This document shows, piece after piece, positions 15,697-24,576 of a DNA stretch of 50,170 nt (position 1 is its first letter; each line of letters begins with the position of its first letter). Under the pieces are notes generated by a model. It saw nothing but the letters and a program-made list of their open reading frames with translations, was not told the origin of the DNA and did not search any database. The stretch is from assembly GCA_023412455.1 (NCBI GenBank), contig JAEYNQ010000260.1:1-50170 (forward strand), read 5' to 3'. The position numbers and the translations under genes were made by a program. The stretch comes from Bacillota bacterium (lineage in GTDB: Bacteria; Bacillota; Clostridia; Lachnospirales; Cellulosilyticaceae).

Positions 15697-17478
15697 TTAG
15701 TTTGCTGGAATGAGAAGAGTCGTTCCTGCAAAGATGACATTTGGATTAGCTATATTATTGATTTTAGCAAGCTCTTGATAGGTCGTTCCTGCTTTTTTAG
15801 CAAGCTTAGCAAGAGTATCACCATATTGGATCACATATTTAGTGAAACCTTTAGTTACTTCCACAGTTTCTACTTGAGCAGGTTCTTCTTTAGTAGCTTC
15901 TACAGAAGGAGCTACAGTTTCTGGTTGGCTAGCTTCATCTTTTACAGCTTCTTTAACAGGGATAACAGTTATTTTATTAGCTACTGCGATGTCTTTTACA
16001 CCAAATTCATTGATGTACTGAATGGTAACTTCATCAAGCCCTGGATATTCACCTGTAATAGCATTATCACCAAACATGGTGTAACCATCACCACCAGCAG
16101 CGATGAAGTCATTAGTTGCTAAAGAGTATGTAGCAGTAAGGTCAAGGGCTTTACCTTTTACTTGAACATTAGAAACACGATTACCAGCTTCTTTATTAGC
16201 GTCTAAAGTAAAGGTAAGGTTACCTACATGTGGAAAGCTACCAGCTGCCTCTGGATAGCCTTTTACACCTACTTCAAGAGCATCTTTGATTTCTTGACCT
16301 GTTACATGAAGGGTGGCAATGTAGTTTCCAAAAGGAAGTACAGAAATAATATCTTTTTTTGTAATGTCTCCTGCTTCAATAGAAGCACGGATGCCACCAC
16401 CATTGGTAAGGGCAATATCGGCACCTGTTGTATCTAACATAGCGTTAATAATAAGGTTACCCAGATTCGTTTCACCTGTTCTTACAAAAGCTCTTTCACC
16501 TTCTAAACGAATAGGGGTAGAGCCAATTTTTTCACTTGTTAAAGCTTCAAAGTCTGTTTTAGCAGCAGCAATAACATCTGTAACAGCTTGGTCAGGAGTA
16601 GCTGTTGCTGCTTCTTCTTTTGTGTAAAGAGAAGGGCTGAAGGTTACTTTTTTATCAGCATCTACTGTAACTGTAACGATACCCAGTGCTTTGTCATAAT
16701 CACCTGTTTGAACAATAAGTGTATCTTTTACTTTTTTACCTTCTGGAAGAGAAGTATGGCTATGACCATCTACAATAAGGTCGATACCCTCTACACTATT
16801 GGCAATGGCTTCGCTTGTTACAGTGCTTGATTCATCAAGGCCTATATGAGATAGAGCAATAATCACATCAGCTTTACCTCCAAGTTCAGCAACAGTGTTT
16901 TTAGCTACTGCGATAGGATCTTCAAAGCTAAGGCCAGTTACATTTTTAGGATGTGTCAGATAAGTGGTTTCTGGGGTACAAAGACCGAAGATACCTACCT
17001 TTAAACCAGCCACTTCCTTAATAATATAAGGTGTAAAAAGGGTTGTACCATCAGCTTTTTTTACGTTAGCAGAAATAACGGGGAAATTGAGCATACCTTT
17101 AAGCTCTACTAAGCGCTCTTGCCCATAGTTAAAGTCATGATTGCCAGGAACCATTGCATCATAGCCAACCGCATTAAAGATTTTTGTGATGGATTCCCCT
17201 TTACTTGTTGTAGCAATAGGAAGACCATGTAATGAATCGCCAGCATCTAGAACGATTACATTTTCTTTGCCCTGAGCTGAGCGAATCTCGTTAATTTTAG
17301 TAGCAATTTTAGCAAATCCCATACCAGCATCTTCTTCTACACGAGAATGTGTATCATTAGTATGTACGATGGTAAAGGTTTTTTGGACTGTATCCGCCGC
17401 CATTAATTGAGCAGGTAGTAGAAGTACAGTCATAAGTAGTAGAGCAACAAATGAAACGAATGACTTCTTTCTAAACAT
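15697..17478 (-). CDS. Secreted 5'-nucleotidase (UshA/YfkN type) with C-terminal LysM
   Basis: Extracellular metallophosphoesterase releasing phosphate and nucleosides from nucleotides, 593 aa. Signal peptide about 1-27 (cleavage near LMA-AD). The metallophosphatase domain has NDTH (41-44), DAGDSLHG (78-), GNHDFNYG (112-) and GHSHTSLP. A 5'-nucleotidase C-terminal domain follows (about 310-470, with LTNGGGIRASIEAG and AAGGDGYTMFGDN). A Glu/Val/Thr-rich linker leads to one LysM (about 545-592, YVIQYGDTLAKLAKKAGTTY), which should hold the enzyme in the cell wall. AAGGAGG precedes the ATG. It appears monocistronic, with a long hairpin downstream. Confidence 0.95.
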   Translation of the reverse strand: MFRKKSFVSFVALLLMTVLLLPAQLMAADTVQKTFTIVHTNDTHSRVEEDAGMGFAKIATKINEIRSAQGKENVIVLDAGDSLHGLPIATTSKGESITKIFNAVGYDAMVPGNHDFNYGQERLVELKGMLNFPVISANVKKADGTTLFTPYIIKEVAGLKVGIFGLCTPETTYLTHPKNVTGLSFEDPIAVAKNTVAELGGKADVIIALSHIGLDESSTVTSEAIANSVEGIDLIVDGHSHTSLPEGKKVKDTLIVQTGDYDKALGIVTVTVDADKKVTFSPSLYTKEEAATATPDQAVTDVIAAAKTDFEALTSEKIGSTPIRLEGERAFVRTGETNLGNLIINAMLDTTGADIALTNGGGIRASIEAGDITKKDIISVLPFGNYIATLHVTGQEIKDALEVGVKGYPEAAGSFPHVGNLTFTLDANKEAGNRVSNVQVKGKALDLTATYSLATNDFIAAGGDGYTMFGDNAITGEYPGLDEVTIQYINEFGVKDIAVANKITVIPVKEAVKDEASQPETVAPSVEATKEEPAQVETVEVTKGFTKYVIQYGDTLAKLAKKAGTTYQELAKINNIANPNVIFAGTTLLIPAN

Positions 17479-17676
17479 ATAAATCCTCCTTAAAATAATA
17501 TTTTACATAAAATATTATATAATATAATAATTTTTAAATCATCACTATTTAAAAATTAAAATAAAATTTTGTAAAGTATGGCATTTATTTTAAGTAAGTA
17601 AATAATAGGATGATATATAAGAACTATGGAAGAGCAGGTAAGTGGATAATTATCTGATTTTTTATAAAACTAACCA

Positions 17677-17704
17677 TTGACTTTTCTATAAAAATGATTA
17701 TACT
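17677..17704 (+). promoter_or_regulatory. Promoter of niaX
   Basis: TTGACT (17677-17682) and TATACT (17699-17704) with a 16-base spacer; the expected start near 17711 is immediately before the operator-like palindrome. The rest of the 17479-17676 stretch is AT-rich without a gene. Confidence 0.7.
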
Positions 17705-17712
17705 GTAGCTAC

Positions 17713-17728
17713 ATGTGTCTTGACACAT
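17713..17728 (+). promoter_or_regulatory. NiaR-like operator
   Basis: Palindrome ATGTGTC-TT-GACACAT directly after the niaX promoter and about 30 bases before the start codon. It resembles the niacin-responsive repressor (NiaR/YrxA) box of Firmicutes, and its position over the transcription start suits repression when niacin is plentiful. The motif match is from memory. Confidence 0.65.
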
Positions 17729-17759
17729 AACCATACATATCTTTAAGGGGGATTTAAAA

Positions 17760-18317
17760 ATGAAAGAAAAGGTTAATCTTCAGACAATGGTCATTGCAGC
17801 CATGCTCTGTGCCATAGGGATTTTGATTCCAATGATTTCGCCTGTAAAAATTATAATTGAGCCAGCATCTTTTACTCTAGCTAGTCATGTGGCCGTATTC
17901 ATTGCTTTATTTATATCACCGGCCACTGCACTATTTGTAGCATTAGGGACAACCATGGGGTTTTTCTTAGCAGGTTTTCCACCACAAGTCGTTTTACGTG
18001 CCTTAAGCCATGTGGTGTTTGCTGCTATAGGAGCCTTTTATCTCAAGAAAAATCTAGAGACTTTGAATAAACCGTTATATACAACTATTTTTGGTGTCAT
18101 CATCAGTATAATACATGGGATCTGCGAAGTGCTCATTGTCTTGCCGTTTTATATGGGTGGCACCAATAATGCTGCTTCATGGTCTGTACTTTTTGGATTA
18201 GTAGGTGTGGGAACGGTTATCCATAGCATGGTAGATTTCGGATTAGCCATTGCTGTTTGGAAGGTTATTTCAAAGATTTGTCATACAGGAATAAGGGCTA
18301 GTAAAGAGGCTTGTTAA
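17760..18317 (+). CDS. niaX: Niacin ECF transporter S-component (NiaX-like)
   Basis: Membrane vitamin-binding subunit of an energy-coupling factor transporter, 185 aa with about six hydrophobic segments and no ATPase. The conserved N-terminal stretch GILIPMISPVKIIIEPASFTLASHV and the loop FFLAGFPPQVVLRALSHV fit NiaX. It would use the shared EcfA/A'/T module encoded elsewhere. AAGGGGG stands before the ATG. A NiaR-like palindrome in the leader independently supports nicotinic acid as substrate. It is monocistronic, closed by a strong hairpin. Confidence 0.85.
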   Translation: MKEKVNLQTMVIAAMLCAIGILIPMISPVKIIIEPASFTLASHVAVFIALFISPATALFVALGTTMGFFLAGFPPQVVLRALSHVVFAAIGAFYLKKNLETLNKPLYTTIFGVIISIIHGICEVLIVLPFYMGGTNNAASWSVLFGLVGVGTVIHSMVDFGLAIAVWKVISKICHTGIRASKEAC

Positions 18318-18370
18318 AGGCCTCTATTAAAAGTAGTAGGAATAGAGAATAAGGGGTATAAATAGGTAAA

Positions 18371-18416
18371 AAATAAGTTCCTTTAGGAGAGTTTGTTTCT
18401 AAAGGAACTTATTTTT
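18371..18416. terminator. Bidirectional terminator between niaX and the AAA+ genes
   Basis: Perfect 16-bp inverted repeat AAATAAGTTCCTTTAG / CTAAAGGAACTTATTT around a 12-base loop, with A/T runs on both sides. It serves niaX (plus) and the convergent AAA+ operon (minus), whose stop codon touches the right arm. Confidence 0.9.
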
Positions 18417-20517
18417 ATTGTAGATAATAAATATATTCCTTAAAGTCACTGTCCAAAATAACCTTGCCTTGCTTCATGAGCTCTGCTTTAAGGGAACGAA
18501 TCAAATGCTTCATAGAAATTTTCTTTCCTTCAGCTGCAGCTAGAAAGGCAGCATTTAGTACGATGTTTTTGATACTTCCTCCAGAGATTTCAAAGGTATT
18601 TGCCAAATAATCAAAGTCGATAGAGGAATGAAGAGGGGCTTCAGCTGGAAACATGGTTTGCCAAATCATTTTGCGATGGGTTGCATCGGGAAAAGGAAAA
18701 TGAATAATAAAATGAATACGGCGCATAAAGGCTTCATCAATGTTTTTGAGGTAGTTAGTAGCTAGGAGGACAATACCTGTATAGGACTCAATACGCTGAA
18801 GGAGATAGGAAGTTTCCATGTTAGAGTAGCGATCATGGGAACTTTTTACTTCTGAACGTTTATTAAAGAGGGCATCCATTTCATCGATGAAGAGAATCAC
18901 ATTACTTTTTTCAGCAGCATCAAAGATTTGGCGAAGGTTGGCTTCTGTCTCACCAATGTATTTAGAAACCAGTTGAGAAAGATCAACCTTATAAAGCTTC
19001 AAACCCAGTTCCTTAGCAATGACTTGGGCAGCCATGGTTTTACCTGTTCCAGGAGGGCCTGAAAAGAGGATGTTTAGGCCAGTGCCATAGGCATATTTTT
19101 TATCAAAGCCCCACTGGGTATAGATAATATGCTTGAACTTAATATAGTCACAGGCGTGGGCCATTGTTTCTTTTTGGAAGGTGGGCAAAATAAGCTGTTC
19201 CCAAGAATAACGACTATCGATTAAGGTGGCTTTAGTAGATAGGATATTATCTATCTGTTCATAGCAGCTCATATAAAGCTGTTCCTTAGTAATAGGGTGA
19301 GCTTGGTCTATGAGCTTGAGAGAGTCAACAGCCTTTTGGATATGTAAAGGGGTAAACAAGAACTTATTAGTTAACTCATCCAAGTTAATGCCTTCTTCAA
19401 AGTTTAAGTCTTTACCATAGTAGTGCCAAAGGGCAAGACGGTCTTCGTGGGTCAGTGCAGGAAGGCCAAAGTAAAGCCATGTAGAGGAGCTACTTTTAAA
19501 GGAGAGTAAAAGCTCTTTTTCAGTCATAACAAATAACCAATTAAAATGAGGCTGTAGGAAAGAAAAAATAGAGGAGAGGATAAGCTCTCGCTGATCCCTT
19601 GCTCCAGCCTCTAAGTAGGTTTCTAGGTCTAAAAAAACGATAAAGGCATCATGGAGTCTTGCTTCACGATAAAGGGCATAGAGGCGTAAGGATAATAAAG
19701 TTTGGTCTTTGCTATAAAAGAGAGGAAGCTTGACCCATAAAATATTCCGCTTAAGAGCAAAGGCAACTTGCTCTAAGTGATATTTTCGACCTGTACCTCT
19801 TGGACCAAAGAGATTAATCATAAGGGGGTCTTCTGTGGGCTGACGAAGCAAAGTAGTTAAGTTGTGCAGCAGTGTTTCGTCACGGACAGGAGAGAAGGAG
19901 GGCTGAGGATTATGTAGCCAAAAGCTTCCATCTGCATCTGGGATGCTAGTATAGGCAGATGCTTTTCCTAAAATAAAAGACATAATAGTTTTCTTTAGGA
20001 TGAGGACAGTATCAAAAAAGTGGTTATGGATAAATTGTTTTGTCTCAAAAAAGCTATACATATAAGGGGCAGAGAAGTCTGTAAGTAAATCAGTAGTAGA
20101 GGGAGCTGCTACCAGAATCTCATAAATACTTTTAGCCAGGTGAAGGGTAGGAATTTTATATTTCTCTCCCACGCTACTAAAGACTCTGCTATAGTTCTCA
20201 TTAAGTTCAAACAGCATAGCTAGAGCAAGACCATAAATTTGTAGGTCTGAGAGATGGAAGCATTTTTGAAGTCTTATAAGAGGGATCAGGGTATCTGCAT
20301 CAGGTGTACAGCGAAGCTTTTCTTTGATGGAAGTATGGACAGTATGCAGCTCCTCTGGAGAGAGAAGAGGTGGTGTAAGGAGGTTATCTGTATTGCAGTA
20401 AACATAGACATAGAGGGCAGCATTGGTAAGCTCTAAGAGTTCCTCTAAAAAGGCCTCGTTACTACTGTAGCCAGTAGGAGATTTAATAGTCGTTAAAGGT
20501 TGTAGCAAATTTTTCAT
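18415..20517 (-). CDS. eCIS-associated AAA+ ATPase, copy 1 (Pvc15-like)
   Basis: A soluble 700 aa protein with two AAA+ modules. The N-terminal half (about 215-400) is degenerate: its Walker A reads GPRGTGRKYH (238-), with Arg in place of the catalytic Lys, so it probably does not hydrolyse ATP. The C-terminal module is intact: GPPGTGKT (487-494), Walker B ILFIDEMDAL (541-), sensor Asn588 in LLATNYL and the arginine pair in EAFMRR (599-600). Such ATPases accompany nearly all extracellular contractile injection systems and are thought to act in assembly or effector loading. It starts 16 bases after a second, paralogous ATPase gene, and the operon diverges from the structural genes. Confidence 0.92.
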   Translation of the reverse strand: MKNLLQPLTTIKSPTGYSSNEAFLEELLELTNAALYVYVYCNTDNLLTPPLLSPEELHTVHTSIKEKLRCTPDADTLIPLIRLQKCFHLSDLQIYGLALAMLFELNENYSRVFSSVGEKYKIPTLHLAKSIYEILVAAPSTTDLLTDFSAPYMYSFFETKQFIHNHFFDTVLILKKTIMSFILGKASAYTSIPDADGSFWLHNPQPSFSPVRDETLLHNLTTLLRQPTEDPLMINLFGPRGTGRKYHLEQVAFALKRNILWVKLPLFYSKDQTLLSLRLYALYREARLHDAFIVFLDLETYLEAGARDQRELILSSIFSFLQPHFNWLFVMTEKELLLSFKSSSSTWLYFGLPALTHEDRLALWHYYGKDLNFEEGINLDELTNKFLFTPLHIQKAVDSLKLIDQAHPITKEQLYMSCYEQIDNILSTKATLIDSRYSWEQLILPTFQKETMAHACDYIKFKHIIYTQWGFDKKYAYGTGLNILFSGPPGTGKTMAAQVIAKELGLKLYKVDLSQLVSKYIGETEANLRQIFDAAEKSNVILFIDEMDALFNKRSEVKSSHDRYSNMETSYLLQRIESYTGIVLLATNYLKNIDEAFMRRIHFIIHFPFPDATHRKMIWQTMFPAEAPLHSSIDFDYLANTFEISGGSIKNIVLNAAFLAAAEGKKISMKHLIRSLKAELMKQGKVILDSDFKEYIYYLQ

Positions 20518-20533
20518 CTCTCAAACTCCTTTC

Positions 20534-22618
20534 TTACTCTTCATCGAGATAAAAAGCATAATCACCAAAGTCTTCTTTAAGGACAATTTTTCCTTGTTTA
20601 GAAAGCTCGAGGTAAAGAGCTTTTATAATATGTTCCATTGTTATTTCTCCTTGCAGAGCACCATAAAAAGCAGCAGATAAAATAACATTTTTAATCACAC
20701 CACCTGGTATTTCAAAGTTTTTTGCTAGGTAGTCAAAGTCAATGCGTGGATTAAGGGGTGCTTCAGGGGGAAAACTGTTTTTCCAAATGGCCAACCGGTA
20801 CTCTAGGGTTGGAAAAGGGAAATGAAGAATAAATTGTATACGTCGCATAAAAGCTTCATCAATATTATTTAAATAGTTAGTGGCAAGGAGGACTACTCCG
20901 GGATATTCCTCTACTTTTTGTAGTAAATAAGAGGTTTCCATATTAGAATACTTATCATTAGCACCTTGGGTTTCTGAACGTTTGCCAAATAGGGCATCCA
21001 TTTCATCAAAGAAGAGGATGACATTACTTTTTTTTGCCTCTTCAAAAATAAGATGAAGATTTTTTTCTGTTTCCCCAATGTATTTCGAAACGCATCGGGA
21101 TAAATCGACCTTGTAGAGGTCCATATGAAGCTCCTTAGCAATAACCTGTGCCGCCATGGTTTTACCAGTACCAGAGGGTCCGGCAAAGAGCATGGAAAGC
21201 CCTTTGCCATAGGAAAGCCGTTTATTAAACTGCCACTTTTCATAGACAAGAGGGGCATATTTAATATGAGAGCAGGCTTCTTGCATCTGTGCTTTGAGGC
21301 TCTCTGGTAGAACTAAATCCTCCCACCTATAGGTGAGCTTAATTTTTTCAGCTTGCTCAGAGAGGTGAGAAATAATTTGATGGTAGCAACACTCTTTTAC
21401 TTGGTTAGAGGTAAGAGGAGCCATTTGTGCAAGAACCTTAAGCTCTGCAGCAGCCCCTAGAATTTGGCCAGGCGTGAATTCAAAAGTAGTATTTAACACC
21501 TCTAATGAAAGCGGTAAAGAGACTTTCAGAAGAGCAGCTTCCCAAAGTTTTTGTCTCACTTCAAGGGAGGGTAGAGGAAGCACTAGTTCCGTAGTACGTA
21601 CTTGAGTCAAATCATAGTAGGTAGAGGACTCATTTTGCATGAGGATAATAGCTGGGTGAAGTTTAAAAAGCCTCTCAAAGATTCTTAAGACAGTCGTGCT
21701 AGGAGAATCTTTTTCCTCTACATAGTTGTAAAAGCAAGGGATAGCCTTTTGAAGCATACCTTCTTGCAAAAGGTAGAGGAGCTTTTCTTCCAAATACTCT
21801 TCTTCATAGTGAATAAAGACAAGAAAGTCAATAAAGAGAAGGTTCTGGGAGAGTTGATTACTGACATAATGCATAAGGGTTCTTTTCCCTATTCCACGAG
21901 GACCTGTTAAGTAGATAAGCTGTTTTCCGTCAGATTGTTTAAGTATTTGAAGGAGCTTAGGCCCTAGAGGGACTTCAAAAGAGAGACTTTCACTTCCTGC
22001 TTTATAGAGTGAGATAAAATGATAATCATAGGATTTTTCTTCCATACCAAATAAGAACTCGATAACACGAGGGGTTAATACAAGTTCAGAAGACAAGGTA
22101 ATAGGTTCCTCTTTTTTTATAAAAAGAGAGTGAAAGAGTTTTTCTTCTAAATCATGAAAAAGCTCAGCTGTAAAAAAATAAGGCGTATGGGTTTTAAAAA
22201 TTTCAATAGCAAGTCCTAAGGTGGGAACACGATGGCGTTCATCTAAAGAAGAAAAAGTCTCACCAAAGCTACTATTCATGCTACTTACTAGTCCTAGTAG
22301 CAAACAATGTTCTTCAAAGGGTGTTAGCGTTAGTTGATTACAGAGCTGCCGGAAAGGAAGGGGCAAATGAGCTTCCTCTGAAAAAGTTTCCTTGCGCAAA
22401 ATTAAGAAATGAAGTAGCTTCAGCTTTTGCAGGTATTCTTCGTCAGGTGGAAAACTAGCTTGGGTCTCTTTTGTCATAAGCTCTGTCAAAGATAAATGAG
22501 AAGGCTTGGGCCGATGAAGTTCTTGATATCTATGGATTTGCAAAATCATATAATCCGTTAATAGTTCATTATAAGCTTCAATAGAAGAAAAAGGATCATT
22601 TATAGAAGGGTGGGACAT
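20534..22618 (-). CDS. eCIS-associated AAA+ ATPase, copy 2 (Pvc15-like paralogue)
   Basis: A soluble 694 aa protein with the same layout as the neighbouring ATPase. Here the N-terminal module keeps a canonical lysine (GPRGIGKR, 239-246), although a clear Walker B is missing. The C-terminal module is intact: GPSGTGKT (480-487), ILFFDEMDALFGKR (534-) and LLATNYLNNIDEAFMRR. The C-terminal modules of the two proteins are very similar and the N-terminal halves much less so, which points to an old duplication followed by divergence of the substrate-binding half. The pair may form a hetero-oligomeric ring or serve different substrates. Confidence 0.92.
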   Translation of the reverse strand: MSHPSINDPFSSIEAYNELLTDYMILQIHRYQELHRPKPSHLSLTELMTKETQASFPPDEEYLQKLKLLHFLILRKETFSEEAHLPLPFRQLCNQLTLTPFEEHCLLLGLVSSMNSSFGETFSSLDERHRVPTLGLAIEIFKTHTPYFFTAELFHDLEEKLFHSLFIKKEEPITLSSELVLTPRVIEFLFGMEEKSYDYHFISLYKAGSESLSFEVPLGPKLLQILKQSDGKQLIYLTGPRGIGKRTLMHYVSNQLSQNLLFIDFLVFIHYEEEYLEEKLLYLLQEGMLQKAIPCFYNYVEEKDSPSTTVLRIFERLFKLHPAIILMQNESSTYYDLTQVRTTELVLPLPSLEVRQKLWEAALLKVSLPLSLEVLNTTFEFTPGQILGAAAELKVLAQMAPLTSNQVKECCYHQIISHLSEQAEKIKLTYRWEDLVLPESLKAQMQEACSHIKYAPLVYEKWQFNKRLSYGKGLSMLFAGPSGTGKTMAAQVIAKELHMDLYKVDLSRCVSKYIGETEKNLHLIFEEAKKSNVILFFDEMDALFGKRSETQGANDKYSNMETSYLLQKVEEYPGVVLLATNYLNNIDEAFMRRIQFILHFPFPTLEYRLAIWKNSFPPEAPLNPRIDFDYLAKNFEIPGGVIKNVILSAAFYGALQGEITMEHIIKALYLELSKQGKIVLKEDFGDYAFYLDEE

Positions 22619-22643
22619 TAGGGTACTCCTTTCATCACTAATG

Positions 22644-22680
22644 AAAAAAGGACTCTTCTCAAAAAGATTAGTCCTTTTTT
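22644..22680. terminator. Hairpin between the chaperone-like gene and the AAA+ pair
   Basis: AAAAAAGGACT ... AGTCCTTTTTT, bidirectional in appearance. Lying between two co-oriented minus-strand genes, it should partly end the effector/chaperone transcript and keep ATPase levels lower. Confidence 0.7.
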
Positions 22681-22712
22681 GGTAAAAAAGTTATCCATTA
22701 TAAAGAGGCACT

Positions 22713-23216
22713 CTAATAGTTACCTTGTTGAATGCGTTCAAGAGCTTCTTTAACAGTGAGCTTGCCAATAGCTAAATCACATAAGACGCCAGAGAAGAGT
22801 TCTAAGACCAGTATGGCAAGAGAAATGGTTTCAAGACAGTGAGAGTCTTCCAGAGTAACAGTAAGAGGAATACTATAGACATATCTAAAGAGTACTTTAT
22901 CCTCCTGTAGGCCAAAGTGCCCTAAAGGAATATGCGCATTGACGAAGCCAATAGCTTCTGCCAGGGTACCTTTATTATGAGGTGTTACATCCAGTGGCAA
23001 ATCGGAACAAATTTGAAGGAATTTAGAGTATTGAATTTCTTCTTTAGGGTAGGGATTAAAGGCAAAGGTAACAAAACGTTCTTGTGGGAGATCACAAAAT
23101 AAAACAGGTATACCATTTGAACCTTCTAACTCAAGGATTTCACAGGTATAGTCAAAACGAGATAAAGTAGTTGCTAGTTGCTCCAATTGTTCTTTGTAAG
23201 TAAGTTCTGTATTCAT
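22713..23216 (-). CDS. YbjN / type III secretion chaperone-like protein
   Basis: A small soluble acidic protein of 167 aa. The segment AIGFVNAHIPLGHFGLQEDKV followed by LFRYVYSIPL matches the core of the YbjN family, which shares the fold of type III secretion (CesT-like) chaperones; the assignment rests on that pattern. It lies 28 bases downstream of the putative effector gene, an arrangement typical of chaperone-cargo pairs. I infer that it keeps the hydrophobic neighbour soluble or delivers it to the particle. The start ATG has AAGGAG upstream. Confidence 0.65.
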   Translation of the reverse strand: MNTELTYKEQLEQLATTLSRFDYTCEILELEGSNGIPVLFCDLPQERFVTFAFNPYPKEEIQYSKFLQICSDLPLDVTPHNKGTLAEAIGFVNAHIPLGHFGLQEDKVLFRYVYSIPLTVTLEDSHCLETISLAILVLELFSGVLCDLAIGKLTVKEALERIQQGNY

Positions 23217-23243
23217 TTTTTAGTCTCCTTATAAGTAATAAAA

Positions 23244-24341
23244 TTAATCAGCGCCAGCGATGACCTTTTTCTGACCAGTACGTCCACCAGCTTTTAAAAG
23301 TTCACCCAGATCAACTCCTAGGGCGGCTAAGTAAGCATCAACACTTTCATATTTTTTCGCCATAGCCTCCAAATCAGCAGAAGTTTCTTTAGGATAAGAT
23401 GTATCCCCCACTTTACCTAAATAACTATCCGATTCAGCAAGCCCTGCATACATTTTGGCTGCAGGACTGTCAGTGCTTTCTGTTGCAGTGGCATCACCAT
23501 GCAGATCTTTTCCTGTTTTAAAGCCTCCAATTGCAGTAGAGAGGAATCCTACAAATTTCCCTGCTATTGCCAGTTTCCTTGATCGATTATCTCTTTTAAA
23601 AGCAGCCCGCCCAAGTAGGGAAGCTTTTGTGATTTGGGCTAAGGTATCCACACCGTTTAAAATGGTTTCACCTATAAGAGATTTCTTTTTAGAAGCAACA
23701 TCGTCACTAATTTCTTTATCTTGACCTGTTGTATCAACATTACAAATATTAACGGTTTTATAAACAGATTGTCCAAATTCTACAGCTGAACCAATCGCAG
23801 AAACAATGGAGTCTGCTGCCGATACTTTATCACTATCTTTTCGATCCATTTTCCCAGCAGCATCCATAGAAGAGCTTACTAGATTGGTCAAAAGACTCAG
23901 TGTAGTAGGGAGTGTAAGAGCTAATTCCCTAAAACCACTGCCAGGCCCAGCTTTTTTAAATTTTAAATAGAGGCCTTTTACATGAAAGAGTGCTTGAGCG
24001 ATTATTTTAGTGATATTAATAGTATGGCCAATCGCATTACCAGCAGCACTCCCCCCATCACTCTCTTTTCCAGCTGCGTAGTCTGCATCACTTTCTTTAA
24101 GAGAACCAGAGATGTCAGAAGCATCTGAATGAAGATCGTGTACCCCACTTGCTAGCCCAAAAGCCCCTTCTGCAATTTTGGCACCTTTAGAATCTAATGC
24201 TTCGTCAAATTTACTAACTGGTGGTTCTAGCTCTGTATTTTCTTTGAACTTTGTAACTGCACAACCGAAACGAGAGGCTCTCAGAGTGTCTACATGTTTT
24301 TTTGCGACTTCATATTTAGCTTTTTCATCCAATTCAGGCAT
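23244..24341 (-). CDS. Putative eCIS cargo/effector with hydrophobic Gly/Ala-rich segments
   Basis: I do not recognise a family. The 365 aa protein has no signal peptide. Three regions alternate hydrophilic Asp/Ser/Lys-rich stretches with amphipathic or hydrophobic Gly/Ala/Ser-rich helices: about 55-65 (AEGAFGLASGV), 140-165 (LTLPTTLSLLTNLVSSSM), 180-195 (ADSIVSAIGSAVEFG) and 265-285 (AGKFVGFLSTAIGGFKTG). Such a pattern suits a protein that inserts into or crosses membranes, like translocators or pore formers. The start is the internal ATG (MPELDEK) with GGAG eight bases upstream; the first ATG 24 bases earlier lacks a site. It diverges from the structural operon and is followed by a chaperone-like gene. 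Effector function is inference. Confidence 0.6.
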   Translation of the reverse strand: MPELDEKAKYEVAKKHVDTLRASRFGCAVTKFKENTELEPPVSKFDEALDSKGAKIAEGAFGLASGVHDLHSDASDISGSLKESDADYAAGKESDGGSAAGNAIGHTINITKIIAQALFHVKGLYLKFKKAGPGSGFRELALTLPTTLSLLTNLVSSSMDAAGKMDRKDSDKVSAADSIVSAIGSAVEFGQSVYKTVNICNVDTTGQDKEISDDVASKKKSLIGETILNGVDTLAQITKASLLGRAAFKRDNRSRKLAIAGKFVGFLSTAIGGFKTGKDLHGDATATESTDSPAAKMYAGLAESDSYLGKVGDTSYPKETSADLEAMAKKYESVDAYLAALGVDLGELLKAGGRTGQKKVIAGAD

Positions 24342-24534
24342 TTTACCATCTCCAATCTTATACATTTATTATAGAATAAGTTGTGAAAAATTAAGTCTTA
24401 TTTTAAGGATGTCAAAGATTAATGAGTAAATTATGTCGAGATATTGATTTAATTTAATATAATTTTATAATAATAATTAGATAAACTCAATATTAATAAA
24501 AAATAAATATTATATTCTAAAATTTTGTAGAATA

Positions 24535-24543
24535 TGCTATAAT
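24535..24543 (+). promoter_or_regulatory. Extended -10 promoter of the eCIS structural operon
   Basis: TGCTATAAT, a perfect extended -10, ends 33 bases before the first start codon. No good -35 is seen at 17 bases (TTCTAA), as is common with extended -10 promoters. The 24342-24576 gap is very AT-rich and must also carry the promoter of the minus-strand effector unit, for which I see only weak candidates. Confidence 0.6.
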
Positions 24544-24576
24544 TTATTAATAAATAAGCTGTTGGAGGAAAGTGCT

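Noticed and set aside
15568..16122. 184-codon plus-strand frame opposite the 5'-nucleotidase gene
   Set aside because: It is the complement of the LysM and linker part of a certain gene, Phe/Ser/Tyr-rich, and without a ribosome-binding site.
20911..21258. 115-codon minus-strand frame inside the second AAA+ ATPase gene
   Set aside because: Same strand but another frame of a strongly conserved ATPase domain; no start signal and no family resemblance.
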